Assembly: GCA_039933015.1 (NCBI GenBank)
Contig: JBDTOX010000008.1
Location: forward strand, 1-16,872
Direction: 5' to 3'
Length of the DNA stretch: 16,872 bases
DNA from: JBDTOX01 sp039933015
Lineage (GTDB): Bacteria > Pseudomonadota > Gammaproteobacteria > Burkholderiales > Methylophilaceae
How positions within the stretch are numbered: position 1 is the first letter of the stretch; each line of letters begins with the position of its first letter. The notes under the pieces are model-generated. The model had not been told where the DNA came from. It searched no databases and saw nothing but the letters and a program-made list of their open reading frames with translations. The position numbers and the translations under genes were made by a program. Below, piece by piece: positions 1-7,450 of this stretch.

Positions 1-107
1 TCACGGCGTACGGCCGTTAGCCGTCATCCTGCTCTGCGGAGCCCGGACTTTCCTCTCTCACTTCAGGAGCAGACCGCAAAGACCGTAAAGGTCTTTACCA
101 TCCAACT
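1..107 (-). ncRNA. rnpB: RNase P RNA, 5' part (cut by window edge)
   Basis: Catalytic RNA of RNase P, which removes 5' leaders from pre-tRNAs. On the minus strand, 55..38 reads GAGGAAAGTCCGGGCTCC, the near-invariant conserved region I (5' strand of P4) of bacterial type A RNase P RNA. It is followed by CAGGATGACGGCTAACG, which parallels E. coli CAGGGTGCCAGGTAACG. Upstream, 96..78 forms a hairpin (AAAGACC/GGTCTTT) in the place of P3. The 5' end near 107 is estimated from the roughly 60-70 nt that normally precede the GGAAAGTCC element; it could be 10-20 nt further upstream. Only the first third of the molecule is present. A weak -10-like TTTACT lies at 118..113 on the minus strand, with no convincing -35 box. 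Confidence 0.9.
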
Positions 108-149
108 AAGCCAGTAAACCGGCAAGTTAAATGCGAGGGTCTTCTCCAA

Positions 150-177
150 TTTATCTGGCAATAAATTGCCAGATAAA
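150..177. repeat. Near-perfect 28-bp palindrome, candidate operator
   Basis: TTTATCTGGCAAT and ATTGCCAGATAAA are exact inverted copies (13 bp each) separated by AA. Neither strand has a T-run after the stem, and both neighbours (rnpB leftward, the PhnA-domain gene rightward) are transcribed away from it. A terminator is therefore unlikely. The centre lies about 57 bp upstream of the estimated rnpB start, where an activator or repressor site could sit. The binding protein is unknown. Confidence 0.6.
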
Positions 178-269
178 ATGTGACAGCGACTGTCTAGCCA
201 GCTTCATCTACATTCTAGCACGCAGCGCAAATGTCCACCCAAACGCCCACCGAAGTAGAGCAAGTCCAT

Positions 270-298
270 TTCACGTTCAAGCAATGAATAACTATAAT
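270..298 (+). promoter_or_regulatory. Sigma70-type promoter of the PhnA-domain gene
   Basis: A consensus -10 TATAAT (293-298) lies exactly 17 bp after TTCACG (270-275), which matches 4 of 6 bases of the -35 consensus. A start near 305 would give a leader of about 30 nt before the ATG at 337. Confidence 0.65.
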
Positions 299-336
299 AG
301 AGCGTACTACGCAACGTAATATTTAAAGGGTTATAC

Positions 337-555
337 ATGGATATCACCGTAAAAGACAGCAACGGAACCACGCTCAATACAGGAGATTCTGTGCAAGTCA
401 TCAAGGATTTAAAGGTAAAAGGCACCTCCATTACCCTAAAAAGAGGAACGGTAATAAAGGATATCCGCCTCACTGATGACGAAGAAGAAATTGAATGCAA
501 TGCCGACAAAGTCAAGGGCCTGGTACTCAAAACCTGTTTTTTGAAGAAAGTTTAA
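337..555 (+). CDS. PhnA/YjdM C-terminal-domain protein
   Basis: A 72-residue protein that matches the C-terminal domain of the PhnA/YjdM family almost end to end, from VKDSNGTTLNTGDSV through VIKDLKVKGTS and LKRGTVIKDIRLTDD to the terminal LKTCFLKK. The family was named for alkylphosphonate use in E. coli, but its real role is unclear and no phosphonate genes are nearby. Full-length members carry an N-terminal zinc ribbon; here the start codon falls at the domain border and no CxxC precedes it, so this is a stand-alone domain. Such short versions are common in proteobacteria. A purine-rich AAAGGG lies 7 nt before the ATG. The gene is monocistronic, with its own promoter (270-298) and terminator (560-590). 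The family is certain; the function is unknown. Confidence 0.85.
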   Translation: MDITVKDSNGTTLNTGDSVQVIKDLKVKGTSITLKRGTVIKDIRLTDDEEEIECNADKVKGLVLKTCFLKKV

Positions 556-559
556 TCTA

Positions 560-590
560 AGCCTGACTCTTATTGAGAGTCAGGCTTTTT
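560..590 (+). terminator. Rho-independent terminator of the PhnA-domain gene
   Basis: An 11-bp perfect stem AGCCTGACTCT / AGAGTCAGGCT with loop TATTG is followed by a T-run, 4 bases after the stop codon. From here to 862 I see no convincing gene. Confidence 0.92.
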
Positions 591-862
591 ATTGGCTATA
601 TCAAAAGCAAGAGATGGATTGGATTCCTTAAACAATTTAATCGTCAAGCAGCGACCCATACTATTGAAAAACCCTCATCAACCCAAAGCGGAATAGCCCA
701 TACAAGGCAGCCGTCTCCATTAAGTGACAGCCTAGTAATAAAGCCATCTATGTATATAGATTTAATGAAATTTTTCTGTCTCCAAACTGCGACGAGGCGA
801 CGCGTACTGCGTCTTTACAGCCCACTCAGCGGGACAAACTTATCATTAGGAATCACTGACTA

Positions 863-1171
863 TCAATCATCATCATCGTCGTCATGTCCGCGATGCTTGC
901 CCCAACCGTGATGGCCATGGCGGAACCTTCTATCATCATAGCCATAATAGGCCTGCGGTCCATATGGCTCGTAATAGACAGGTGCAGCACGTACATATAC
1001 CGGAGGTCTCGTGTAATACACCGGCGCGGGTGCATAGTACACGGGCGGATCGTAGTAATAGGCCGGCGCGCCTATGTTAAGGCTAAAGCCTACAGAGTCA
1101 TGGGCATAAGCGCTGGTTGTACCAACCAGACCAAAAGCTATCGCAATCAATGCAAAATGTATTTTTTTCAT
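863..1171 (-). CDS. Small secreted Tyr/Pro-rich protein (PXPV-repeat type)
   Basis: About 102 residues. The N-terminus is a signal peptide: MKK, then the hydrophobic IHFALIAIAFGLVG, then a likely cut after AYA. The mature part is low complexity: repeated PVYY/PAPVYY/PPVYV units (about residues 40-75), a Tyr-rich stretch, then a His/Gly/Arg segment (FRHGHHGWGKHRGH) and six terminal Asp. This composition resembles the PXPV-repeat proteins of proteobacteria, whose function is not known. The His and Asp tail could bind metal, but that is a guess. Two adjacent ATGs are possible; GAGGAG at 1183..1178 is 3 nt from the first (1174) and 6 nt from the second (1171), so the second is preferred. It stands alone, with no clear terminator downstream. 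Confidence 0.8.
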   Translation of the reverse strand: MKKIHFALIAIAFGLVGTTSAYAHDSVGFSLNIGAPAYYYDPPVYYAPAPVYYTRPPVYVRAAPVYYEPYGPQAYYGYDDRRFRHGHHGWGKHRGHDDDDDD

Positions 1172-1174
1172 CAT

Positions 1175-1734
1175 AAACTCCTCAACTTACCCTTCCCGAT
1201 CAATTAAGCATTTCTTAATTTGCCAATTAAAACCACCCATACAGAATTGCAACTCAATATGCAGCATGATTCGTGCCACATGCATAACAAATTGTTTTAT
1301 ATGTTTATTATTATTTTTACGCGGGGAAGTGCCATCAGACAACGTCGTTGTATTTAGACATCTGCATAATTCAGCACATCAAGTGGAATAAACATACTGA
1401 GCAATGTCTTGATATGTACACAACTGTAACTGCTCAGCCATAGCGCCTCGATCTGCCAAATTCATAGGCCAAAAGCTGGGGAAGCGGGCCACGCCAGGTG
1501 GAGGTTGCAAGACCGTTGGTGGTGAGCGCACAGACGCTGCACGACTGGCTGAAGGCGGCGAGCGCCATCCCAGATGCTCTATGATATTTGAATCAAATCA
1601 ACCACTAAAATCCGATACCCTTAAATTTTCTGCTGGTTTTAGGATTTCCGGGCCATCTTGTTGCTTTCCCCGGCTGCTGATTGCATATAAAATAGGCAGC
1701 TTTCCCGCAGCTATACAACGGCGTACAACCCCAC
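1175..1734. other. Gene-poor intergenic stretch between secreted protein gene and dusB
   Basis: About 560 bases without a convincing gene. The left half is AT-rich. An inverted repeat AATTAAG-CATTT-CTTAATT (1202-1220) sits in the leader of the leftward gene and may be part of its control region. A GC-richer patch, roughly 1468-1584, has one open frame ending at TGA 1582-1584 that reads like a protein tail but has no credible start (see findings). The last part holds an AT-rich TATAAA (1686-1691) upstream of dusB. Confidence 0.5.
1661..1691 (+). promoter_or_regulatory. Candidate promoter of the dusB operon
   Basis: TATAAA (1686-1691) resembles a -10 box, with TTGCTT (1661-1666) upstream at a spacing of 19, longer than ideal. 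It is the best candidate before the GTG at 1735 but is not strong. Confidence 0.35.
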
Positions 1735-2766
1735 GTGCAAATTGGCCCATATAAATTAAAGAACAACCTGATTGTTGCGCCCATGGCAGGCGTGACAGAC
1801 CGGCCTTTCCGCCAGTTGTGCAAAAGACTGGGTGCGGGCATGGCGGTTTCCGAGATGGTAACTTCCAACTCGCTGCTTTACGGCAGCGCCAAGACCCTGC
1901 GCCGGGCCAACCATGAAGGTGAAGTGAACCCGATCTCGGTACAGATTGCCGGAGCCGACCCCAAAATGATGGCGGAAGCGGCCCGATACAATGTTGATAA
2001 CGGTGCGCAGATCATTGATATCAACATGGGCTGCCCGGCCAAGAAAATTTGCAATGTGATGGCGGGCTCCGCGCTGTTGAAAGATGAGCCGCTGGTTGCA
2101 CAAATTTTGCGGGCCGTCGTCAATGCAGTCGATGTGCCGGTGACGCTAAAAATTCGCACGGGCTGGGACAAGCAGAACCGCAATGCCATTGCGGTAGCCA
2201 AAATGGCCGAGGATATCGGCGTACAGGCGCTGGCCATGCATGGCCGTACGCGCGCCTGCGCCTACACTGGCGATGCTGAATACGACACGATTGCTGCGGT
2301 GAAACAGGCCATAGGCATTCCGCTGATTGCCAATGGCGACATTACCACATCGGAGAAAGCCAAGTTCGTGTTGGAAAAAACTGGTGCTGATGCCGTCATG
2401 ATAGGCCGCGCCGCTCAAGGCCGTCCCTGGATATTCCGCGAGATCGAGCATTTCCTCAGCACCGGCAGGCATATGCCGCTGCCTGAAGTCTCGGAAATTC
2501 ACAGCGTAATGCTGGAACACCTGAATGATCTTTATGCGTTTTACGGAGAGCTCACGGGCATGCGCGTGGCGCGCAAGCATATTTCCTGGTACACCAAGGG
2601 CTTGATCGGCTCAGCAAATTTCCGCCACAACATGAACCAGTTACAAACCATAGAAGCGCAACTCAATGCCATTAATGAATTCTTTGCCCAGTTGCAGCAG
2701 CAAAACAGCCGCTTGCAATACGCAGACGAATTACCAGAAAAATCAGAAGACGCATTGGCTGCCTGA
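1735..2766 (+). CDS. dusB: tRNA-dihydrouridine synthase B
   Basis: A flavin enzyme that reduces uridine to dihydrouridine in the tRNA D-loop using NADPH. The 343 residues form the Dus TIM barrel plus C-terminal helical domain: APMAGVTDRPFR (15-26) near the FMN site, NMGCPAKK (97-104) with the catalytic Cys100, MHGRTR (168-173), and the phosphate-binding GRAAQGRPW (224-232). NMGCPAKKIC followed by AGSALL is typical of the DusB branch. The start is GTG: the next Met (residue 17) lies inside the conserved APMAGV, and the N-terminus QIGPYKLKNN aligns with known DusB proteins. No strong Shine-Dalgarno sequence is seen. The dusB-fis pair is a classic arrangement in gamma- and betaproteobacteria, so this gene probably leads the operon. 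Confidence 0.95.
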   Translation: MQIGPYKLKNNLIVAPMAGVTDRPFRQLCKRLGAGMAVSEMVTSNSLLYGSAKTLRRANHEGEVNPISVQIAGADPKMMAEAARYNVDNGAQIIDINMGCPAKKICNVMAGSALLKDEPLVAQILRAVVNAVDVPVTLKIRTGWDKQNRNAIAVAKMAEDIGVQALAMHGRTRACAYTGDAEYDTIAAVKQAIGIPLIANGDITTSEKAKFVLEKTGADAVMIGRAAQGRPWIFREIEHFLSTGRHMPLPEVSEIHSVMLEHLNDLYAFYGELTGMRVARKHISWYTKGLIGSANFRHNMNQLQTIEAQLNAINEFFAQLQQQNSRLQYADELPEKSEDALAA

Positions 2767-2776
2767 GGATATTAAA

Positions 2777-3019
2777 TTGGACCACATAATAGACAACGAC
2801 CTAGCCGCTTGTGTGCGTAGCGCATTGGATGAGTACTTCAAGGACCTGGACGGTGAGCCGCCCCATGCCGTCTACGATATGGTGCTGCAGTGCGTGGAAA
2901 AACCCATGCTCGAATACGTGCTGAACCGCGCGGGCGGCAATCAGAGCAAAGCCGCTGAAATCCTTGGTATGAACCGCAATACGCTGCGCAAGAAACTCCA
3001 GCAGTACAACCTTCAATAA
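2777..3019 (+). CDS. fis: DNA-binding protein Fis
   Basis: Nucleoid-associated dimer that bends DNA and modulates rRNA/tRNA promoters and recombination. It has 80 residues, the usual betaproteobacterial size. The N-terminal half (ACVRSALDEYFKDL, then PHAVYDMVLQCVEKP) forms the dimer core. The C-terminus (53-77) is the helix-turn-helix GGNQSKAAEILGMNRNTLRKK, nearly identical to the family. The start is taken as TTG at 2777, because GAGG (2765-2768) lies 8 nt before it and the residues upstream in this frame match no Fis protein. That Shine-Dalgarno overlaps the dusB stop, which suggests coupled translation. A rare start codon may keep expression low. Confidence 0.93.
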   Translation: MDHIIDNDLAACVRSALDEYFKDLDGEPPHAVYDMVLQCVEKPMLEYVLNRAGGNQSKAAEILGMNRNTLRKKLQQYNLQ

Positions 3020-3043
3020 TTTTCCTTATCTTAAGTCTTCATC

Positions 3044-4618
3044 ATGGCTGTTATCAAAAGAGCACTCATTAGCGTTTCCGACAAACAGGGCATACTGGAA
3101 TTTGCCAGCACCCTGAATAGTTTCGGCGTGGAAATCCTTTCTACCGGTGGAACGGCAAAACTTTTGCGCGAGCACAATATTGTTGTGACCGAGGTCAGCG
3201 ATTACACCGGCTTTCCGGAAATGCTGGATGGCCGCGTTAAAACACTGCATCCCAAGGTGCATGGCGGCATTCTCGGCCGCCGCGATTTGCCGGAGCACGT
3301 GACGGCAATGCAGCAGGCTGATATCCCGCCGATTGATATGGTAGTGGTAAATCTGTACCCATTCCGCGAAACCATTGCCAAGGCGGATTGCAGCCTGGCG
3401 GATGCCATTGAAAATATTGATATCGGCGGACCGACCATGGTGCGCGCCGCCGCCAAGAATTATGACCATGTGGCCATAGTGACCGATCCTGCGGATTACG
3501 CACTTGTCACGCGCGAAATGCAGTCCAGCAGCGGTGCCATAGGCGCCGAAACGCGCTTGATGCTGGCGAAAAAAGCTTTCTCGCACACGGCAGAATACGA
3601 TGGCGCCATCAGCAACTACCTGACTGCCATCAATGTCCAGGGCGAGAAACAGGCCTTCCCTGAGCGCTACACCACGCAAGTGAGCAAGGTAATGGATTTG
3701 CGCTACGGCGAAAATCCGCATCAGGATGCTGCCTTTTACCGCGATGCGTGCGTTCCCGCTGGTGCACTCGCCAGCTTCACTCAGTTGCAGGGCAAAGAAC
3801 TTTCCTACAACAACATCGGCGATGCCGACGCTGCCTGGGAATGTGTCAAGACGTTTGATACCCCGGCCTGCGTCATCGTCAAGCACGCCAACCCGTGTGG
3901 CGTGGCAGTAGGTGCAACGCTGCTTGAAACCTATCAAAAAGCCTTCAGTACCGACCCCACCTCGGCTTTCGGCGGCATCATCGCCTTTAACCGCGAAATT
4001 GACGCAGCTACCGCAGAAGCCGTTATCAAGCAGTTTGTTGAAGTCGTCATCGCGCCCGCGGTATCTGAATCCGCCAGACAGCTCTTTGCTGCCAAAACCA
4101 ATGTGCGGGTGCTGACTGTGCCACTGCATGCAAACGGACGCAACGGTCTCAATGCCCTGGAATACAAGCGCGTGGGCGGCGGCTTGCTGGTACAAACACC
4201 GGATGCGCTGAATGTAGCTGCGGACCAGTGCAAGATCGTCACGCAAACGCAGCCCACGCAGCAGCAGCTGCAAGACCTTGTATTCGCCTGGCGTGTGGCA
4301 AAATTCGTCAAGTCAAACGCCATCGTCTTCTGTGCCAATGGCATGACGCTAGGCGTAGGTGCCGGCCAGATGAGCCGTGTCGACAGTACGCGCATTGCAG
4401 CCATCAAGGCGCAGAATGCCGGACTGTCGCTGACAGGCGCTGCGGTAGCTTCGGACGCTTTCTTCCCGTTCCGAGACGGCATTGATGTGCTGGCCGAAGC
4501 TGGTGCCAGTTGCGTCATTCAACCCGGCGGCAGTATTCGTGATGATGAAGTCATTGCGGCAGCGGATGAGCACGGCATTGCGATGATATTCACTGGCATA
4601 CGCCACTTTAGGCACTAA
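3044..4618 (+). CDS. purH: Bifunctional AICAR transformylase / IMP cyclohydrolase
   Basis: Carries out the last two steps of de novo purine synthesis: formylation of AICAR with 10-formyl-THF and ring closure to IMP. It has 524 residues, the normal length. The N-terminal MGS-like cyclohydrolase domain (about 1-200) shows ILSTGGT (31-37), DGRVKTLHPKVHGG (62-75) and NIDIGGP (124-130). The C-terminal transformylase shows RYGENPHQ (220-227), the catalytic VKHANPCG (279-286, Lys280-His281) and a terminal QPGGSIRDDEVI. It begins 24 bases after fis and ends 10 bases before purD. No clear ribosome site precedes the ATG. Confidence 0.98.
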   Translation: MAVIKRALISVSDKQGILEFASTLNSFGVEILSTGGTAKLLREHNIVVTEVSDYTGFPEMLDGRVKTLHPKVHGGILGRRDLPEHVTAMQQADIPPIDMVVVNLYPFRETIAKADCSLADAIENIDIGGPTMVRAAAKNYDHVAIVTDPADYALVTREMQSSSGAIGAETRLMLAKKAFSHTAEYDGAISNYLTAINVQGEKQAFPERYTTQVSKVMDLRYGENPHQDAAFYRDACVPAGALASFTQLQGKELSYNNIGDADAAWECVKTFDTPACVIVKHANPCGVAVGATLLETYQKAFSTDPTSAFGGIIAFNREIDAATAEAVIKQFVEVVIAPAVSESARQLFAAKTNVRVLTVPLHANGRNGLNALEYKRVGGGLLVQTPDALNVAADQCKIVTQTQPTQQQLQDLVFAWRVAKFVKSNAIVFCANGMTLGVGAGQMSRVDSTRIAAIKAQNAGLSLTGAAVASDAFFPFRDGIDVLAEAGASCVIQPGGSIRDDEVIAAADEHGIAMIFTGIRHFRH

Positions 4619-4628
4619 TGGGACAACT

Positions 4629-5897
4629 ATGAAGGTTCTTGTTATTGGTGGTGGCGGTCGCGAACACGCATTGGCGTGGAAAATGGCGCAAAGCCCCAGA
4701 ATCAACCGCATCTACGTAGCGCCGGGCAATGCGGGTACGGCACTTGATCCAGGCATGGTAAATGTGCCGATCAGCAGCGTTGCCGAGCTCGTCGCGTTTG
4801 CTCAATCTGAGCAGATTACACTGACCGTGGTCGGCCCGGAAGCCCCGCTATCGCAGGGTGTGGTCGATGCCTTTCGCGCTGCTGGGCTCAAGATTTTTGG
4901 CCCTTACAAAGACGCAGCCCAACTGGAAAGCTCTAAGGATTTCGCCAAGGCTTTCATGATACGGCATGGTATCCCTACCGCCGCCTATGCGACGTTTACC
5001 GATGCCGCCGCCGCGCATGAATATGTACACAAGCAAGGTGCACCTATTGTCATCAAGGCTGACGGCCTCGCCGCCGGCAAGGGTGTGGTGGTTGCCATGG
5101 AGGCAGCCGAAGCGCACGCTGCGATTGATTCCATGCTATCTGACAACAAGCTCGGCGACGCTGGTGCGCGTGTCGTCATTGAAGAGTTCTTGCAAGGCGA
5201 GGAAGCCAGCTTCATCGTCATGGTCGATGGCAAGAATATCCTGCCGCTAGCCACCAGCCAGGACCACAAGCGCCTGCTGGATGGCGACCAAGGCCCCAAC
5301 ACTGGCGGCATGGGTGCTTATTCGCCGGCACCCGTGGTAACGCCTGAAATCCACGCCAAAGTTATGCGCGAAATCATCAAGCCTACTGTAGCCGGCATGG
5401 CTAAGGAAGGCATGCCTTACACCGGTTTTCTGTATGCCGGACTCATGATAGATAAAGCAGGCAATCTGAAAACCCTGGAATTCAATTGCCGCATGGGCGA
5501 TCCGGAAACACAACCCATCATGCTGCGGCTCAAAAGTGACCTGGTCACGCTGGCAGAGCACGGCGCCAATGGCACGCTGAACGAGGTGGAAGCAGACTGG
5601 GACCGGCGAACCGCATTGGGCGTGGTGATAGCTGCCGCCAATTATCCTGACACGCCACGGAGTGGCGATGTGATTACAGGCTTACCCAAAAATTTACAGG
5701 ATGCGCATGTGTTCCATGCCGGAACCGTGCTCAAGGATGGCCAAGTGGTTACCAGCGGCGGCCGCGTGTTATGCGTGACGGCACTAGGCGAAACAGTGAA
5801 ATCTGCCCAGGCGCGCGCCTACCAGATCGCTGAGGAAATCCAGTTTGACGGCTGCCAGATGCGCAAAGATATCGGCTACAAAGCCCTCAAACCTTAG
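4629..5897 (+). CDS. purD: Phosphoribosylamine-glycine ligase (GAR synthetase)
   Basis: Joins glycine to phosphoribosylamine with ATP, the second step of purine synthesis. It has 422 residues, with the ATP-grasp layout: N-terminal GGGGREHALAWK (7-18), VVGPEAPL (67-74), the ATP-binding loop VIKADGLAAGKG (141-152), NTGGMGAYSP (224-233) and the metal-binding EFNCRMGDPETQ (284-295). It follows purH by 10 bases, and this purH-purD pair is common in proteobacteria. No truncation or unusual residue is seen. Confidence 0.98.
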   Translation: MKVLVIGGGGREHALAWKMAQSPRINRIYVAPGNAGTALDPGMVNVPISSVAELVAFAQSEQITLTVVGPEAPLSQGVVDAFRAAGLKIFGPYKDAAQLESSKDFAKAFMIRHGIPTAAYATFTDAAAAHEYVHKQGAPIVIKADGLAAGKGVVVAMEAAEAHAAIDSMLSDNKLGDAGARVVIEEFLQGEEASFIVMVDGKNILPLATSQDHKRLLDGDQGPNTGGMGAYSPAPVVTPEIHAKVMREIIKPTVAGMAKEGMPYTGFLYAGLMIDKAGNLKTLEFNCRMGDPETQPIMLRLKSDLVTLAEHGANGTLNEVEADWDRRTALGVVIAAANYPDTPRSGDVITGLPKNLQDAHVFHAGTVLKDGQVVTSGGRVLCVTALGETVKSAQARAYQIAEEIQFDGCQMRKDIGYKALKP

Positions 5898-5919
5898 AGC
5901 TGCCAAGGAATATCACGGA

Positions 5920-6465
5920 GTGAGTAATGCGCGCGGACTACATCATTACCTCCGTTGCGGCGGCATCATCGCCTACCCCACGGAATCTTGCTATGGTTTG
6001 GGCTGCGACCCCCAAAACCGTTTAGCCGTGCAGCGCCTGCTGCGGCTTAAACGCAGGCCGCAGCACAAAGGGCTGATCTTGATCGCCAGCCAGCTGGCTC
6101 AATTAAAGCCTTATCTTGCGACCCTTAATCCGCCACAGGTTGCCCAGTTAAATAAAAGCTGGCCCGTACCTCACACCTGGCTGGCACCTGCTGCTCCGAA
6201 TTGCCCTGTTTGGCTGACGGGTCGCCATCCGACAATCGCAGTGCGCGTAACCGCATACCAGCCTGCCGCAGATTTGTGCCGCAAAGCCGGCATGGCCATA
6301 GTATCCACCAGCGCTAATCGCAGCGGCCACAAGTCTGCCAGGACTGCACGCGAGTGCTACAGACTCTTCGGCACCAGCGTAAGAATAATGCCCGGTCGCA
6401 TCTGCAAGCGACGCAAACCCTCTACCATTCAAGACCTGGCCACAGGCAAAATCTTGCGTGACTAA
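5920..6465 (+). CDS. tsaC: Threonylcarbamoyl-AMP synthase, short TsaC/YrdC type
   Basis: Makes threonylcarbamoyl-AMP from Thr, bicarbonate and ATP for the t6A modification at position 37 of ANN-decoding tRNAs. It has 181 residues, near the size of E. coli TsaC and without the C-terminal domain of the Sua5 form. Motifs are IIAYPTESCYGLGCDP (16-31), LKRRPQHKGL (43-52), which carries the substrate-binding Lys/Arg residues, TIAVRV (105-110) and STSANRSG (129-136). The start is taken as GTG at 5920: AAGGA (5905-5909) lies 10 nt upstream, and the open frame extending into purD adds residues unlike the family. An ATG at 5927 is out of frame. The gene lies 22 bases after purD and 22 before hemF. Confidence 0.92.
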   Translation: MSNARGLHHYLRCGGIIAYPTESCYGLGCDPQNRLAVQRLLRLKRRPQHKGLILIASQLAQLKPYLATLNPPQVAQLNKSWPVPHTWLAPAAPNCPVWLTGRHPTIAVRVTAYQPAADLCRKAGMAIVSTSANRSGHKSARTARECYRLFGTSVRIMPGRICKRRKPSTIQDLATGKILRD

Positions 6466-6487
6466 CTCAATGAACCTGGAACCTCCC

Positions 6488-7387
6488 ATGAATCCGAACG
6501 CTGTTTTAGAGTATCTCCAAGGTCTGCAGAGCCGCATCGTTGAAGCACTGGAACTGGTGGACGGCAAAAACTTTTTGCACGATAGCTGGCAACGCGCGGA
6601 AGGCGGCGGCGGAACATCCTGCCTGCTGGAAGATGGCCATGTGTTTGAACGCGCAGGCGTTGGTTTCTCACATGTGCTGGGCAATAAGCTGCCGCCATCC
6701 GCCAGCGTGGCGCATCCGGAAGCAGCAGGACGCAGCTGGCAGGCCATGGGGGTATCGCTGGTGCTGCACCCGCGCAATCCATATGCGCCCACTGTGCATA
6801 TGAACATCCGCTTCTTTATTGCAGAAAAGGAAGGCGAAGCGCCTATCTGGTGGTTTGGCGGCGGCATGGACTTGACTCCCTACTATGGCTTTGAAGAAGA
6901 TGCCGTGCACTTTCACCGCACCTGCCGTGATGCACTAGCCCCTTTCGATAAAAGCTATTACCCGCAATTCAAGCAAGCCTGTGATGAGTATTTCTACCTC
7001 CAGCATCGCAAGGAAGCGCGCGGCATAGGCGGTATCTTCTTCGACGATTTTAATGCCCTGGGCTTTGAGCGCAGTTTTGCCATGCTCAAAAGCGTGGGAG
7101 AAGCTTTTCTTAATGCTTACCTGCCCATCCTGCAGCGCCGCAAAGATACGCCGTACGGCGAGCGCGAGCGTGATTTCCAGGCTTATCGCCGTGGCCGCTA
7201 TGTAGAATTCAACCTGGTGTACGACCGCGGCACCCTGTTCGGACTGCAATCCAATGGCCGCACTGAATCCATTCTCATGTCGATGCCACCGGTTGTTAAA
7301 TGGCGTTATGACTGGAAACCTGCCGAAGGTAGCGCAGAAGCGGCGCTCTACAGCGACTTTCTGTCGGTCAGGGATTGGCTAGCTTAA
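6488..7387 (+). CDS. hemF: Oxygen-dependent coproporphyrinogen III oxidase
   Basis: Decarboxylates two propionate groups of coproporphyrinogen III with O2 to give protoporphyrinogen IX in haem synthesis. From the ATG at 6488 it has 299 residues, the length of E. coli HemF. Conserved segments include AEGGGGTSCLLEDG (37-50), HPRNPYAPTVHMN (94-106), WWFGGGMDLTPYY (121-133), QHRKEARGIGGIFFDDF (172-188) and GRYVEFNLVYDRGT. The conserved histidines 94, 104, 143 and 173 are present. In-frame starts at 6458 (GTG) and 6470 (ATG) would add residues not expected in the family, and the first would overlap tsaC. Presence of the O2-dependent enzyme implies aerobic growth. Confidence 0.97.
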   Translation: MNPNAVLEYLQGLQSRIVEALELVDGKNFLHDSWQRAEGGGGTSCLLEDGHVFERAGVGFSHVLGNKLPPSASVAHPEAAGRSWQAMGVSLVLHPRNPYAPTVHMNIRFFIAEKEGEAPIWWFGGGMDLTPYYGFEEDAVHFHRTCRDALAPFDKSYYPQFKQACDEYFYLQHRKEARGIGGIFFDDFNALGFERSFAMLKSVGEAFLNAYLPILQRRKDTPYGERERDFQAYRRGRYVEFNLVYDRGTLFGLQSNGRTESILMSMPPVVKWRYDWKPAEGSAEAALYSDFLSVRDWLA

Positions 7388-7450
7388 CACCCACGTAACA
7401 ATGCAACTTCGTGCATAATCTGGGCTGCCAAACACTTGATGGAGACACGC

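Noticed and set aside
573..911. Plus-strand open frame of 112 codons after the PhnA-domain gene
   Set aside because: It begins within the terminator hairpin, has no ribosome site, no recognisable motif and overlaps the end of the secreted-protein gene on the other strand.
3026..4273. Long minus-strand open frame of 415 codons
   Set aside because: It is the antisense shadow of purH, whose protein is complete and carries all family motifs.
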